Of a DNA stretch of 64,000 bases, positions 33,965 to 43,500 are shown one piece after another. The translations under genes and the position numbers were made by a program. This stretch comes from Longilinea arvoryzae (GTDB taxonomy: Bacteria > Chloroflexota > Anaerolineae > Anaerolineales > Anaerolineaceae), in assembly GCF_001050235.1 (NCBI RefSeq), contig NZ_DF967972.1, forward strand, positions 3,165,953 to 3,229,952, in the 5' to 3' direction. Below the pieces are notes generated by a model. That model was not told the origin of the DNA, ran no database searches, and worked only from the letters and a program-made list of their open reading frames with translations. The stretch's first letter is position 1. Each line of letters begins with the position of its first letter.

Positions 33965-35100
33965 GTGAACTGTTTGCCGTTTCGGCGCCCGGATTGGCGC
34001 AGTTTACCGCCGCCGAACTGGCTGCGCTCGGCCTGAAACCGTCGATTTCCGCGGCGCTTGGCGAGGAAGGCGGCGTTACGTTTCAGGGCGGGCAGCCTGA
34101 GATTTACCTCGCCAACCTCCACCTGCGCACGGCCAGCCGCGTGCTTCTCCGCCTGGGGGATTTCTACGCGGCGGCATTTTCGGAACTGCGTAAGAAAGCT
34201 TCGCGTCTACCCTGGGAAACCACCCTGCGCCCCGGACAATCCGTTGCGCTGCGCGTGACCTGTCACCAATCCAAACTGTATCATTCCGGCGCCGTGGCTG
34301 AAAGGGTGGCCGGCGCCATCGGCGACCGGTTGGGGAAACCCGCCCAGGTCGTCAGGTTCGACGAAGACGATGCGGAGACTCCGGCCCTGGTCATCGTGCG
34401 CCTGGTCAACAACCAGTGCAGCTTCAGCCTGGATACGTCCGGGGCGCACCTTCACCGGCGCGGTTACCGCCAGGCCGTCGCCAAGGCGCCTTTGCGCGAG
34501 ACTCTGGCCGCCGGATTGCTGATGGCCGCCGGTTACACCGGAGAAACACCCTTCCTGGACCCATTTTGCGGCTCAGGAACCCTGCCCATCGAGGCGGCTA
34601 TGATCGCGCGCCGCATGGCGCCCGGCCGGCTACGCCGGTTTGCCTTTATGGACTGGCCGGATTTCGACCTAAACCTCTGGAAAGAAACGGTTCAAAATGC
34701 CGAGGCGCAAATAAGAACCGGAAATCCGCTCATCCAGGGATCGGACCGGGATGCCGGAGCCATCCAAATGGCCCGGGCGAACGCGGACCGTGCCGGTGTT
34801 CTTGAATCGATCGAATTCAGCCATCAGGCCGTCTCGGCCATCCACCCGCCGGCTGTCCCCGGTTTTGTCGTTACGAATCCTCCCTACGGTGTGCGGGTGC
34901 GCTCGGCGCACGACTTGCGCAATTTGTATGAGCAATTCGGGAAGGTTTTGCGCCTGAACTGTCCTGGCTGGCAGGCGGCCATTTTATGTTCAGACAATAT
35001 ACTTTTAGGGCATATTGGGTTAACATATAACCAGCACTTCTCATTCAATAACGGCGGCATCCAAGTGCATTTAGCCTGCGCAAAAGTTCCAGGTGCATAG
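33961..35100 (+). CDS. THUMP-domain RNA methyltransferase (RlmL/TrmN-like)
   Basis: A 379-residue enzyme. The N-terminal ~150 residues match the ferredoxin-like plus THUMP RNA-binding region (LHLRTASRVLLRLGDF, LHRRGYR near its end). The C-terminal Rossmann domain has FLDPFCGSGTLPIEAA (SAM motif I) and the catalytic VTNPPYGVR, typical of N2-guanosine methylation. Closest in layout to the RlmL N-terminal half or archaeal Trm14/TrmN; whether rRNA or tRNA is the target cannot be decided. Confidence 0.92.
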   Translation: MSELFAVSAPGLAQFTAAELAALGLKPSISAALGEEGGVTFQGGQPEIYLANLHLRTASRVLLRLGDFYAAAFSELRKKASRLPWETTLRPGQSVALRVTCHQSKLYHSGAVAERVAGAIGDRLGKPAQVVRFDEDDAETPALVIVRLVNNQCSFSLDTSGAHLHRRGYRQAVAKAPLRETLAAGLLMAAGYTGETPFLDPFCGSGTLPIEAAMIARRMAPGRLRRFAFMDWPDFDLNLWKETVQNAEAQIRTGNPLIQGSDRDAGAIQMARANADRAGVLESIEFSHQAVSAIHPPAVPGFVVTNPPYGVRVRSAHDLRNLYEQFGKVLRLNCPGWQAAILCSDNILLGHIGLTYNQHFSFNNGGIQVHLACAKVPGA

Positions 35101-35152
35101 AAAAAACCATTACTGACCAACGTGCTTTGCTTAAGGGTTCTTTGGAAATCCA

Positions 35153-36622
35153 ATGAAGAAAATACTCTCCTCCCCACTGGATAAATTCCAGTTCTTTGCT
35201 ATTGTGATAATCCTTATTCTGCTGGTACCGCTGGTCCTGTACGGATACATCGGAATTTTCACACGCTATGTTGCGGATGATTATGAAACCGCCGGCGCCC
35301 TGGCGCGCGCGGGATTCTGGGGCGCCCAGCAGTACTGGTACCAGACCTGGTCAGGCCGGGTATCTTTTTTCGCACTGGTGACCCTGGTGGAAATGATCGG
35401 CATCCAGGCGGTTCCATTCCTGACCGCGGTCTGCCTGACCCTGTGGCTGGTGGGGCTCTTCTGGCTTTTCCGCCAGATTTGCTCGCACATCGATATTAAG
35501 CATCCCATTCTGGTAAGTTGGCTCGGCGCCAGCCTGGTGATTTTTGTAACCCTGCGCAGCCTGAACCAGATTCACCAAATTCTCTTCTGGCAAACCGGGC
35601 TTCTGACCTACGTGACCTATTTGATCTTCCTGACATATGCCGCCGGTCTGTTTACCTGGCGCATCCGAAACAGCGGACAAAGGCCGGCCACGTTCTTCGA
35701 CTTATTGATCAGCCTGATCCTGGGATTCGCCCTCGGTGGATTCTCGGAGGTTTCGATCGCCTTGCAGATTACCCTGCTCGTATTCGGCCTGGGGCTTCTC
35801 TTCATTTATTCCAGGGTGTCTTTCCGAAAAAAAGCACGGGGGATTCTCCTGGCTGCCCTGGTTGGGTCCTTTTTATGCCTGGCGGTTATGGCCCTGGCGC
35901 CTGGTAATTCCGTCCGCATGGCTGATTTCCAGACCAGACCGGATTTTGCCAGCCTGTTGCTCAATTCATTGAAATTCTTGTTTACTTTCCTCGGAGACTG
36001 GATCGATAAACAACCCATCCTGGTCGCTCTGACCCTTCTTGTGCCCGTGATCGTTGGGATCTATACGGCCGGGGAGGATCGCACGAGGCTGGAGAGCACC
36101 GCTCGAGATCGCAGGCTGACCATTGCTTTGAGCGTTTCGATCCTGGCGGTCTTTTTCTTCCTCTGGTCGGGTTTCTTCACCTGCTTTTTTGTAATGTCCG
36201 CCCCGCCGCCCGACCGGGCGCTGGTCATTCCGCAATTCGTGATGGTGGGTTTCCTGGCTACTTGGGCGTACCAATGCGGCCGGTTATTATCGCAATCCAT
36301 CAATCCTGCCCAGGCGACACCCCGTTTCTGGAAACTTCTGGGGACGATAACCTTATCCATCTGCCTTTTACTGGGCCCGATCTACGCTTCCGCCCGCATC
36401 GCAGGGACGATCGGGGAATCCCGAACCATCGCTCTGGAATGGGATGAGCGGGATGCCATCATCCGCGCGGCAGTTGCGCGTGGAGAGAAGACCGTCACGG
36501 TCTGGTATTTGCAGGATCTCAATCGATTGGGCGATTACAGCTCCGATCCGGATTTTCTGGTGAACCGGGCCGCGGCCGATTATTATCATCTGGACTCGAT
36601 CCTCGCGCTGGATAAGGAATAA
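35153..36622 (+). CDS. Polytopic membrane protein, DUF6056/GT-C-like
   Basis: A 489-residue protein with about 11 membrane segments. The first extracytoplasmic loop holds RYVADDYETAG, an acidic DD motif at the position used by GT-C glycosyltransferases, then QTWSGRVSFF. This matches the DUF6056 group. It may transfer lipid-linked sugars to the surface, but that is inferred only from topology and the motif. The start is plain, with a weak GGA upstream. A 390-base gap follows. Confidence 0.75.
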   Translation: MKKILSSPLDKFQFFAIVIILILLVPLVLYGYIGIFTRYVADDYETAGALARAGFWGAQQYWYQTWSGRVSFFALVTLVEMIGIQAVPFLTAVCLTLWLVGLFWLFRQICSHIDIKHPILVSWLGASLVIFVTLRSLNQIHQILFWQTGLLTYVTYLIFLTYAAGLFTWRIRNSGQRPATFFDLLISLILGFALGGFSEVSIALQITLLVFGLGLLFIYSRVSFRKKARGILLAALVGSFLCLAVMALAPGNSVRMADFQTRPDFASLLLNSLKFLFTFLGDWIDKQPILVALTLLVPVIVGIYTAGEDRTRLESTARDRRLTIALSVSILAVFFFLWSGFFTCFFVMSAPPPDRALVIPQFVMVGFLATWAYQCGRLLSQSINPAQATPRFWKLLGTITLSICLLLGPIYASARIAGTIGESRTIALEWDERDAIIRAAVARGEKTVTVWYLQDLNRLGDYSSDPDFLVNRAAADYYHLDSILALDKE

Positions 36623-36659
36623 TCGATATCAAATTACAAAAGTCAATCGATTTACATAA

Positions 36660-36687
36660 TTGATTTTTTTGATATTTCCTGTAGAAT
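36660..36687 (+). promoter_or_regulatory. Putative promoter of the subtilase transcript
   Basis: TTGATT (36660-36665), a 16-bp spacer and TAGAAT (36682-36687). The start site would be near 36694, giving a leader of ~315 bases. Confidence 0.45.
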
Positions 36688-36797
36688 ATTTTTATCCCAT
36701 TTGATTCGATTTTGATGGACTGAAATGGTTGGTCATGCCATTCCATTTCGTCTGTCGAGATCGATCGAAAATATCCAATATTTTTTCGGCGATGAAG

Positions 36798-36890
36798 CGT
36801 TGACTGAATTTGGTCGCTTAGCACCCTGAGGGGGGAGAGGTCAACGTGGAGCCAATAGCGAAACCGGCTGATTTCAGTCGGTTTTTTCTT
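36798..36890 (+). promoter_or_regulatory. Attenuator-like structure in the subtilase leader
   Basis: CGTTGAC (36798-36804) can pair with GTCAACG (36840-36846). AGCC (36850-36853) can pair with GGCT (36866-36869), which would block the 11-bp terminator stem AAACCGGCTGA (36861-36871) / TCAGTCGGTTT (36874-36884) followed by TTTTTTCTTTT. Two alternative folds of this type are what an attenuator or riboswitch expression platform shows. I could not match the upstream part to a known aptamer. Confidence 0.45.
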
Positions 36891-37009
36891 TTCCCAACGA
36901 AACATCCCAACCCCTTTTTCCAATCCAACGGAGGTGGAGATAACCCAAAGTCGCCAATTGGTTTTCAAAGAACAAATCGGTCCCATTAACAAAGCCAATA
37001 GGAGAAAAA

Positions 37010-39964
37010 ATGAACAAGGGAATTCGCGTTCTAAAGATCGCAACGATTTTGATGCTTGCCTTTGCATTCGCTTTTAGCGGCACGAGCCAGGCATTTGCTG
37101 AAAATGCCGGTCATGGAAATTCCGTTGCAAAAACCGGCGACGGGGTGTACGTCGTTCGCATGGCCGACGAACCGGTTGTGGCCTACGAGGGTGGAATTCA
37201 GGGTTACAAAGCCACCAAACCCGAACACAACCAAAAGATCGACCCGTTCAGCGATGTCGTTGTGAAGTACGTCGGCTACCTGAATGGGCGACATGACGCC
37301 GCATTGAACGCAGTCGGCGGCGGCCAAAAGTTATATGACTATACTTATTCGTTCAACGGCTTTGCCGCTCAACTTACACCCGAGCAGGCCATCAAAATGG
37401 AATCCGTCGCCGGCGTGCTTTCGGTGAGCGCGGATGAGATTTTTGATGTCGACACATCCTCGACGCCAACCTTCCTCGGTCTCGATGCCGTTGGCGGGCT
37501 TTGGGATCAACTGGGAGGCGTGGGCAGCGCCGGGGATGGCATCATCATCGGCCTCATCGATTCGGGCATCTGGCCTGAAAGCGCATCCTTCTCGGACCGC
37601 ACCGGCCTGAACGGGAATGAGACTCAGGACGGCAAGCTGGATTACCAACAAATTCCCGGCTGGCACGGCAAATGCGTACCCGGAGAAGAATTCAACGCCT
37701 CGCTGTGCAACCAGAAATTGATCGGCGCCCAGTATTTCAACGCATCCTGGGGCGGCGATGCCGGTATTGACGCGCAGCGCCCGTGGGAGTTCAACTCCGT
37801 ACGCGATTATAACGGCCACGGTACCCATACCTCTTCGACCGCTGGCGGCAATAACGGCGTAGTGGTAACCGGTCCGGCGGCGGTTTTCGGAACGATCAGC
37901 GGCATCGCTCCGCATGCCCGCATCGCCATGTACAAAGCTCTGTGGTCGACGCAGGACGCCTCCACGGCCAGCGGATCGACCTCCGACCTGGTGGCAGCCA
38001 TCGACCAGGCTGTGGCAGACGGCGTGGATGTCATCAATTACTCCATCAGCGGCACACAGACGAATTTCCGCGATCCGGTGGAGATTGCCTTCCTGTATGC
38101 GGCGGACGCCGGCATCTTTGTCGCGGCTTCCGCGGGCAACAGCGGCCCCACCACCTCCACGGTGGCGCATCCCAGCCCATGGATTACGACCGTCGCGGCC
38201 GGCACGCATAACCGCGTCGTCACGGGCTCAGTGACCCTTGGCAACGGCGCAACCTACACGGGCGTTTCTTTGGCTGCGGCTGCCGTTGGCCCCGCTCCTC
38301 TGATCGATTCCGTCGCAGCCGGGCTTCCGGGCGCTGATCCGACCCAGGTAGCTTTGTGCTACTCGAGCCTGGATGGCGGAAATGTGCTCGACCCGGCCAA
38401 GGTTGCCGGAAAAATTGTCATCTGCCAGCGCGGGGTGACGGCCCGCGTCAACAAGAGCCTGGCCGTCCTGGAAGCCGGCGGAATTGGGTTGGTGCTGTAC
38501 AACGATCCCGATAGCACCCTCAATGCCGATTTCCATTCCGTCCCAACCGTGCATGTCGACCGGGCCAGTGGTCTGGCCATCAAAGCCTATGCCGCCACAC
38601 CGGGCGCCACGGCGACCATCAACCAGGCGACCATTTCCTACACTGCCCCCGCGCCCTATACGGCATCCTTCTCATCGCGCGGCCCGCTCATTGCCGGTAA
38701 TGGGGATTTGCTCAAACCGGACGTGATCGCTCCCGGACAGGATATCCTGGCGGCGGTTTCACCGGCCAGCGGTCCTGGTTTGGACTTCAATCTCTACAGC
38801 GGCACTTCCATGTCCAGCCCGCATGTAGCCGGTCTGGCCGCTCTGCTCATGGATCTCCACCCGGATTGGACGCCGATGATGATCAAATCGGCTCTGATGA
38901 CCTCGGCTTATGACATCCTCGACGGCCCGAATACCCATCCGTTGGTCATCTTCCGCCAGGGCGCCGGCCACGTTCGGCCCAACAGCGCAGCCGACCCGGG
39001 CCTGGTTTACAACTCAGGCTGGAACGATTGGTTCGGCTTCCTGTGCGGCACACAGTTGCCAACCTACTTCTGCGCCAACATGGGCATCGATGTCATCGAT
39101 CCAAGCAATTTCAACACTGCATCCATCGCCATCGGTGATCTGGCCGGTGTCCAGACCGTGACCCGCACCGTAACCAACGTCGGCGGCAAGGAGACCTACA
39201 CGTTCTCCTATTCGGGCCTGGCCGGCATCACAGTTGCGCCCTCGATCAGCAGCTTCACCATCAATCCGGGCGCGAGCCAGGATTTCGATGTGACCTTCAC
39301 GACGGCAGGCGCGGCTCTTAATGCTTACGTGGGCGGTTACATTACCTGGACCGGCGACAAGGGTCATGTGGTGCGCGTCCCGGTCGTTATCAAACCGGTG
39401 GCGCTGGCTGCACCCGTGCAGGTATCCGGCAGCTATGGTGTCACGTTTGGCTACACGGGACCGTTCACAGCCACTGCCCGTGGTCTGATCCCGGCCGTAA
39501 CCGGCGACGATGAGATCTATACCGGCGAATCGCGAGGTTACACCGTGGTCATCCCGGCCGGCGTTACTTATGCGCGCTTCTCGCTGTTCGACGCCAATGT
39601 CAGCCCGGCGAGCGACCTGGATCTGTATGTATATCGTGGCAGCACCCTGGTGGGTTCGAGCGGCGGCGGGACATCCTCTGAGGAAGTCAACCTGTTAAAC
39701 CCGACCGCAGCCACATACACCGTGGTCGTGGATGGCTACGCAACCGGCAACCCGTCGACGTTTACCCTGTTCTACTGGCTGTTGGGTTCAACCGCGGCCG
39801 GCAATATGACCGTTTCGGCCCCCTCGACGGCCACCACCGGCGCGACCGGAACCATCAACCTGACCTTCAGCGGATTAACGCCCGGCGTTAAATACCTGGG
39901 CAGCATCGCTTACAGCGGCGCGGCCGGTATGCCGAATCCAACGATCGTGCGCGTCGATCCGTAA
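37010..39964 (+). CDS. Secreted subtilisin-like serine protease (S8, cucumisin-like layout)
   Basis: A 984-residue exported protease. It has a signal peptide (IATILMLAFAFAFSGTSQ, AFA cleavage) and an I9-type propeptide to about residue 140. The S8 domain has catalytic Asp in GLIDSGIWPES (D184), His in NGHGTHT (H270) and Ser in SGTSMSSPH (S600). A PA domain (~450-540) is inserted between His and Ser. An Fn3-like domain (NVGGKETYTFSYSG) and a pre-peptidase C-terminal-type domain near 840-940 (SDLDLYVYRG) follow. Order and inserted PA domain match plant-type subtilases, also found in Chloroflexota. AGGAGA precedes the ATG. Confidence 0.94.
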   Translation: MNKGIRVLKIATILMLAFAFAFSGTSQAFAENAGHGNSVAKTGDGVYVVRMADEPVVAYEGGIQGYKATKPEHNQKIDPFSDVVVKYVGYLNGRHDAALNAVGGGQKLYDYTYSFNGFAAQLTPEQAIKMESVAGVLSVSADEIFDVDTSSTPTFLGLDAVGGLWDQLGGVGSAGDGIIIGLIDSGIWPESASFSDRTGLNGNETQDGKLDYQQIPGWHGKCVPGEEFNASLCNQKLIGAQYFNASWGGDAGIDAQRPWEFNSVRDYNGHGTHTSSTAGGNNGVVVTGPAAVFGTISGIAPHARIAMYKALWSTQDASTASGSTSDLVAAIDQAVADGVDVINYSISGTQTNFRDPVEIAFLYAADAGIFVAASAGNSGPTTSTVAHPSPWITTVAAGTHNRVVTGSVTLGNGATYTGVSLAAAAVGPAPLIDSVAAGLPGADPTQVALCYSSLDGGNVLDPAKVAGKIVICQRGVTARVNKSLAVLEAGGIGLVLYNDPDSTLNADFHSVPTVHVDRASGLAIKAYAATPGATATINQATISYTAPAPYTASFSSRGPLIAGNGDLLKPDVIAPGQDILAAVSPASGPGLDFNLYSGTSMSSPHVAGLAALLMDLHPDWTPMMIKSALMTSAYDILDGPNTHPLVIFRQGAGHVRPNSAADPGLVYNSGWNDWFGFLCGTQLPTYFCANMGIDVIDPSNFNTASIAIGDLAGVQTVTRTVTNVGGKETYTFSYSGLAGITVAPSISSFTINPGASQDFDVTFTTAGAALNAYVGGYITWTGDKGHVVRVPVVIKPVALAAPVQVSGSYGVTFGYTGPFTATARGLIPAVTGDDEIYTGESRGYTVVIPAGVTYARFSLFDANVSPASDLDLYVYRGSTLVGSSGGGTSSEEVNLLNPTAATYTVVVDGYATGNPSTFTLFYWLLGSTAAGNMTVSAPSTATTGATGTINLTFSGLTPGVKYLGSIAYSGAAGMPNPTIVRVDP

Positions 39965-39987
39965 ACCTGATCTTTACCTGGCTTGTT

Positions 39988-40020
39988 GCGGGCTCTGCAG
40001 AAAACTGCAGAGCCCGCTGT
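39988..40020 (+). terminator. Very stable hairpin after the subtilase gene
   Basis: A 13-bp perfect stem (GCGGGCTCTGCAG / CTGCAGAGCCCGC) with an AAAA loop, followed by a short TGTTT. Probably the subtilase terminator. Confidence 0.75.
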
Positions 40021-40106
40021 TTGCACCGGCCCAGTGTGCTGGATGGATGAGATGGTCCGATTTACCCTAAAAGCAATTAATTGTAAAAATCGATCCGAAA
40101 TTTGAA

Positions 40107-40135
40107 TTGACAAAACGAAACGGTTAGGCTATTCT
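40107..40135 (+). promoter_or_regulatory. Promoter with consensus -35
   Basis: TTGACA (40107-40112), a 17-bp spacer and TATTCT (40130-40135). The start site near 40142 would give the 1947-aa protein gene a ~410-base leader, or drive the short broken frame at 40208. Confidence 0.6.
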
Positions 40136-40207
40136 TGGTTGACCAATGTTAGTAAGAATGGCATTGTAATTTACAAACAGTCGCAGTTTTCTTATGGGGA
40201 ATCTCAT

Positions 40208-40507
40208 ATGAAAGACTGCGAATATTTTTCGACACATCTCGAAGAAATTTCCCGGAAGCATCCAAGGGGATATTTCAGATACCTGCAATGATCGGAAACC
40301 CTACAAGACTCACCAGACCGTCCGTCCACATCGCTTCCTGGGGAAGCCGTATTTACAATCGGTAAAGTAGAAGTCTTTTATCGTCCAACAGATCAGATCG
40401 ATCTTACTCCTATTGGTATCAGGCACTTATTTACAACTCCCATGATTGATTCAGGATGCTGGTTCCTGAATTCAACGCAGCAGCGAACGCTCTGCTCCAT
40501 CCGTTAA
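40208..40507 (+). pseudogene. Possible broken small gene: 100-codon frame with one internal TGA
   Basis: ATG at 40208 follows GGGGAA by about 5 bases. The frame encodes 27 residues (KDCEYFSTHLEEISRKHPRG...) to a TGA at 40289-40291, then stays open for 71 more codons to TAA. No family is recognised. The ribosome-binding site lies in the loop of hairpin 40181-40221. A nonsense-mutated remnant or a chance frame is most likely; no selenocysteine-type hairpin is apparent after the TGA. Confidence 0.3.
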
Positions 40508-40554
40508 CGTCGGTCTTATCGCAACCCCATTTACGATGAAGAGGAGAATGAACA

Positions 40555-43500
40555 ATGCAAGGGAAACGATCGAGGATCCTGAATCTGGCCGTTCTATTGG
40601 CCATGCTCCTGTCGTTCATGACAGGGCCTATCGGAACCACCTATGCTGCCAGTAACCATTCGAATGCTGCAGCGCCCTTAAGAGCTGCCTTTACTACCGG
40701 GAATATCGTGGTTTACCGGGTTGGCAATGGCACAGACGCATTGGTTAACACGGGGAATCCCGTGTTTCTGGATGAGTATCAACCGAATGGAACATTAATT
40801 CAGTCCATTGTGATGCCAACGGTTGCGGATGGCGCCAATCGAGCTTTGGTTGCCAGCGGTACAGCCACCTCTGAAGGTTTGATCACTCGATCGATGGATG
40901 GTCAATATATCTTATTAACTGGATATGCCAGCACATATACCTCTTCTCTTTCAGGCACTACTGGCACAGCAGTCAACCGGGTAATCGGACGGGTGGATGG
41001 AAATGGCAACATCGACACGACTACTGCGTTGCCAGATTTTGCCTCTGGAAATACACCACGCAGCGCAATCAGCACGAACGGAACGGACCTTTGGTTTGCA
41101 GGCGGTGCAGGTGGGACGCGTTATACAACCCTTGGTACTACTTCTGCTTCGACTCAAATCAGCTCTGCGCCGGGAAATATCCGTCAGATAAATGTGTTTG
41201 ACGGGCAATTGTATATTTCCTCAGGGGCGAGTGGTTTTCGTATGGCCAGTGTCGGAATAGGTATTCCCACTGGATCACCCACGACGACAACCAACCTTCC
41301 AGGCATATCAACGAGCGCAGGAAGTCCATATGGTTTCTTCTTTGCAGATTTGGATGCAGGAGTCGCTGGGGTTGACACGCTATATATCGCGGATGACACG
41401 TCTAGCACAGGAGGTATTCTTAAATACTCCCTTGTCTCTGGCAATTGGACTCAAAATGGCGTGGCCGGGATTGGTTCAGATTTTTATCGCGGTCTGACCG
41501 GCATTGTCAACGGCACCACTGTCACGTTATATGCAACCCGCAAGGGTGGAAATGCAGCCATAGGCGGCGGTGAACTGGTCTCTCTGGTGGACGGCGGTGG
41601 ATATAACGCTGCATTCAGCAGCTCCACACCGACCCTTCTGGCAACCGCTGCCGCTAACACCGCCTTCCGCGGTGTGGCGTTGGCTCCAGTAGCCTCCGGT
41701 CCGGCAGACAGCGCGCCCATCGTTTCGAGCACAACCCCGGCTAATAATTTGGGAAATGTGCCCGAAGGGGATAGTATCACGGTAACCTTCAGTGAAGATG
41801 TCACGACCACTGCGGCCGCTTTCACGATCAACTGCGGCGGTGCGGACCAACCCTTCACGTTCAGCGGCAGCGGGGCTACCTACACCCTTGACCCCAACGC
41901 TGATTTACCGTACAGCCAGACCTGCACCGTCACGGTTACCGGCAGTGGCGTGACCGATCTGGACGAACCCATTGCTCCGATGGCAGCCGATTACTCCTGG
42001 AGCTTCACGGTCGTCGATCTGGCGCCCTCGGTCACCGGAGTCGTTCCGGCGATCAATGCCACCAAAGTGGCGGTGAATACCAATATCAGCATCACCTTCA
42101 ACAAGGATGTCAGCACCTCGGATGCGGCCTTCGCGCTTGCTTGCGATGGTACATCTCAGCCTTTTGCATTCAGCGGTAGCGGCGCTGCCTACACCCTCGA
42201 CCCGACCAATAACCTGCCGTACAGCCAGGTTTGCTCGGTCACGGTCACCGGCAGCAGCGTGACGGATCCGGACACGAACGAGCCCATGGCGGCCGATTAC
42301 ACCTGGAACTTCACCACCATCAATGATCCGGACGCGATCACGCCCATCGCCGAGGCGCGCGCGGCCGGCGCGGGTTGGACCGGTACGATCCAGGGTAATG
42401 TAACCACCCCACCGGGAATTTTCCGCTCGAATGGATTCACCATTCAAGATGCCACGGGCGGTATGTACATTTTCTCCGGCAGCCTGACCCTGCCTGCACT
42501 TACTTTGGGGGACGTGGTTAAAGTAAGTGGAACAATCAAGAATTACAACGGAATGCTCGAAACCGACCCGACCACCAGCGTGACCTGGATCGATTCCGGA
42601 AGTGTTCCAGACCCGACCCCAATCGCCACAGGTTCTGTGGTCAGCACTCAGGGCAAGCTGATCAGTGTCACGGGCACAGCGACCTGGACCGGAACACCCA
42701 CAAACCCACCTTCAGCGAATTTCTCGATCACACTCGATGATGGCTCCGGCCCGGTGATCGTCTATGCTTACAAATTTGCGGGACTTGACCTGACCAAATT
42801 CACATCCGGCCAACAATTACGGGTGATTGGATACAGCAGTTATTACAAGACTTCGACCAGCGAATCTGCTCAGATTTATCCCCGCTATCAGAGCGACATC
42901 ATCGACATGAGCGCTCCAGCCGTAATAAGCACTATCCCGGCCGATGCGGTGACGGATGTCAGTCCTTATAAGCCACTGAGCGCTGTGTTCAACAAGGCCA
43001 TGGATCCATCCAGCCTCGACTCGACCAGTTTCAGCCTCAGGGATTCGACGGATGCCCCGGTAAGTGGTACGGTTACCTACGATCCGTCCACGTACACCGC
43101 TTCATTTACGCCGAACGCAGCCCTATCCCCAACCTCTACCTACACAGCCACCATCAGCACGGCTGTCAGGGATAGTCTGGGGGTTACGCTGGCCAATCCG
43201 GTCGTCTGGAGCTTCACCACGGGTGAATTGGACAGCACCTCGCCCACCATCAGCGATCGTTCTCCAGCGCCTGACGCAACCAATGTTCCATTAAGCACCA
43301 AGATCGTCGTCACCTTCAGCGAGGAGCTGCATGCCAGCTCGTTGAATACGAGCCATTTCGTGCTGACGGATTCCTACGGTCAGGTAGCGGCGAATTTGAG
43401 CTATGATCCCATCGCCCACACCGTAACGCTGGCTCCTGAGACAAACCTGCTTCCGACCACGGAATACACCTTCAGGGTCACCGGGAATACCGCCGACCTC

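Larger units (their letters stand above)
36623..37009 (+). other. Long leader region before the subtilase gene
   Basis: AT-rich, with no coding frame. It holds a promoter (36660-36687), a hairpin GAAATGG/CCATTTC (36722-36749), a structured part with mutually exclusive pairings and a terminator-like hairpin (36798-36890), listed separately, and AGGAGA just before the ATG. Confidence 0.6.
40021..40554 (+). other. 590-base gap between two exported-protein genes
   Basis: Holds a promoter (40107-40135), a hairpin with a T-rich tail (40181-40229), a 100-codon frame broken by one TGA (40208-40507), and GAGGAG before the next ATG. Nothing else was seen. Confidence 0.5.

Noticed and set aside
36694-36890. 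Cyclic di-GMP or glycine riboswitch
   Set aside because: Some G-rich and GAAA-like bits look similar, but the conserved aptamer segments are absent.
40289-40291. TGA as selenocysteine or tryptophan codon
   Set aside because: No selenocysteine-insertion-type hairpin is apparent just after it, and other genes in the window use TGA as a normal stop.
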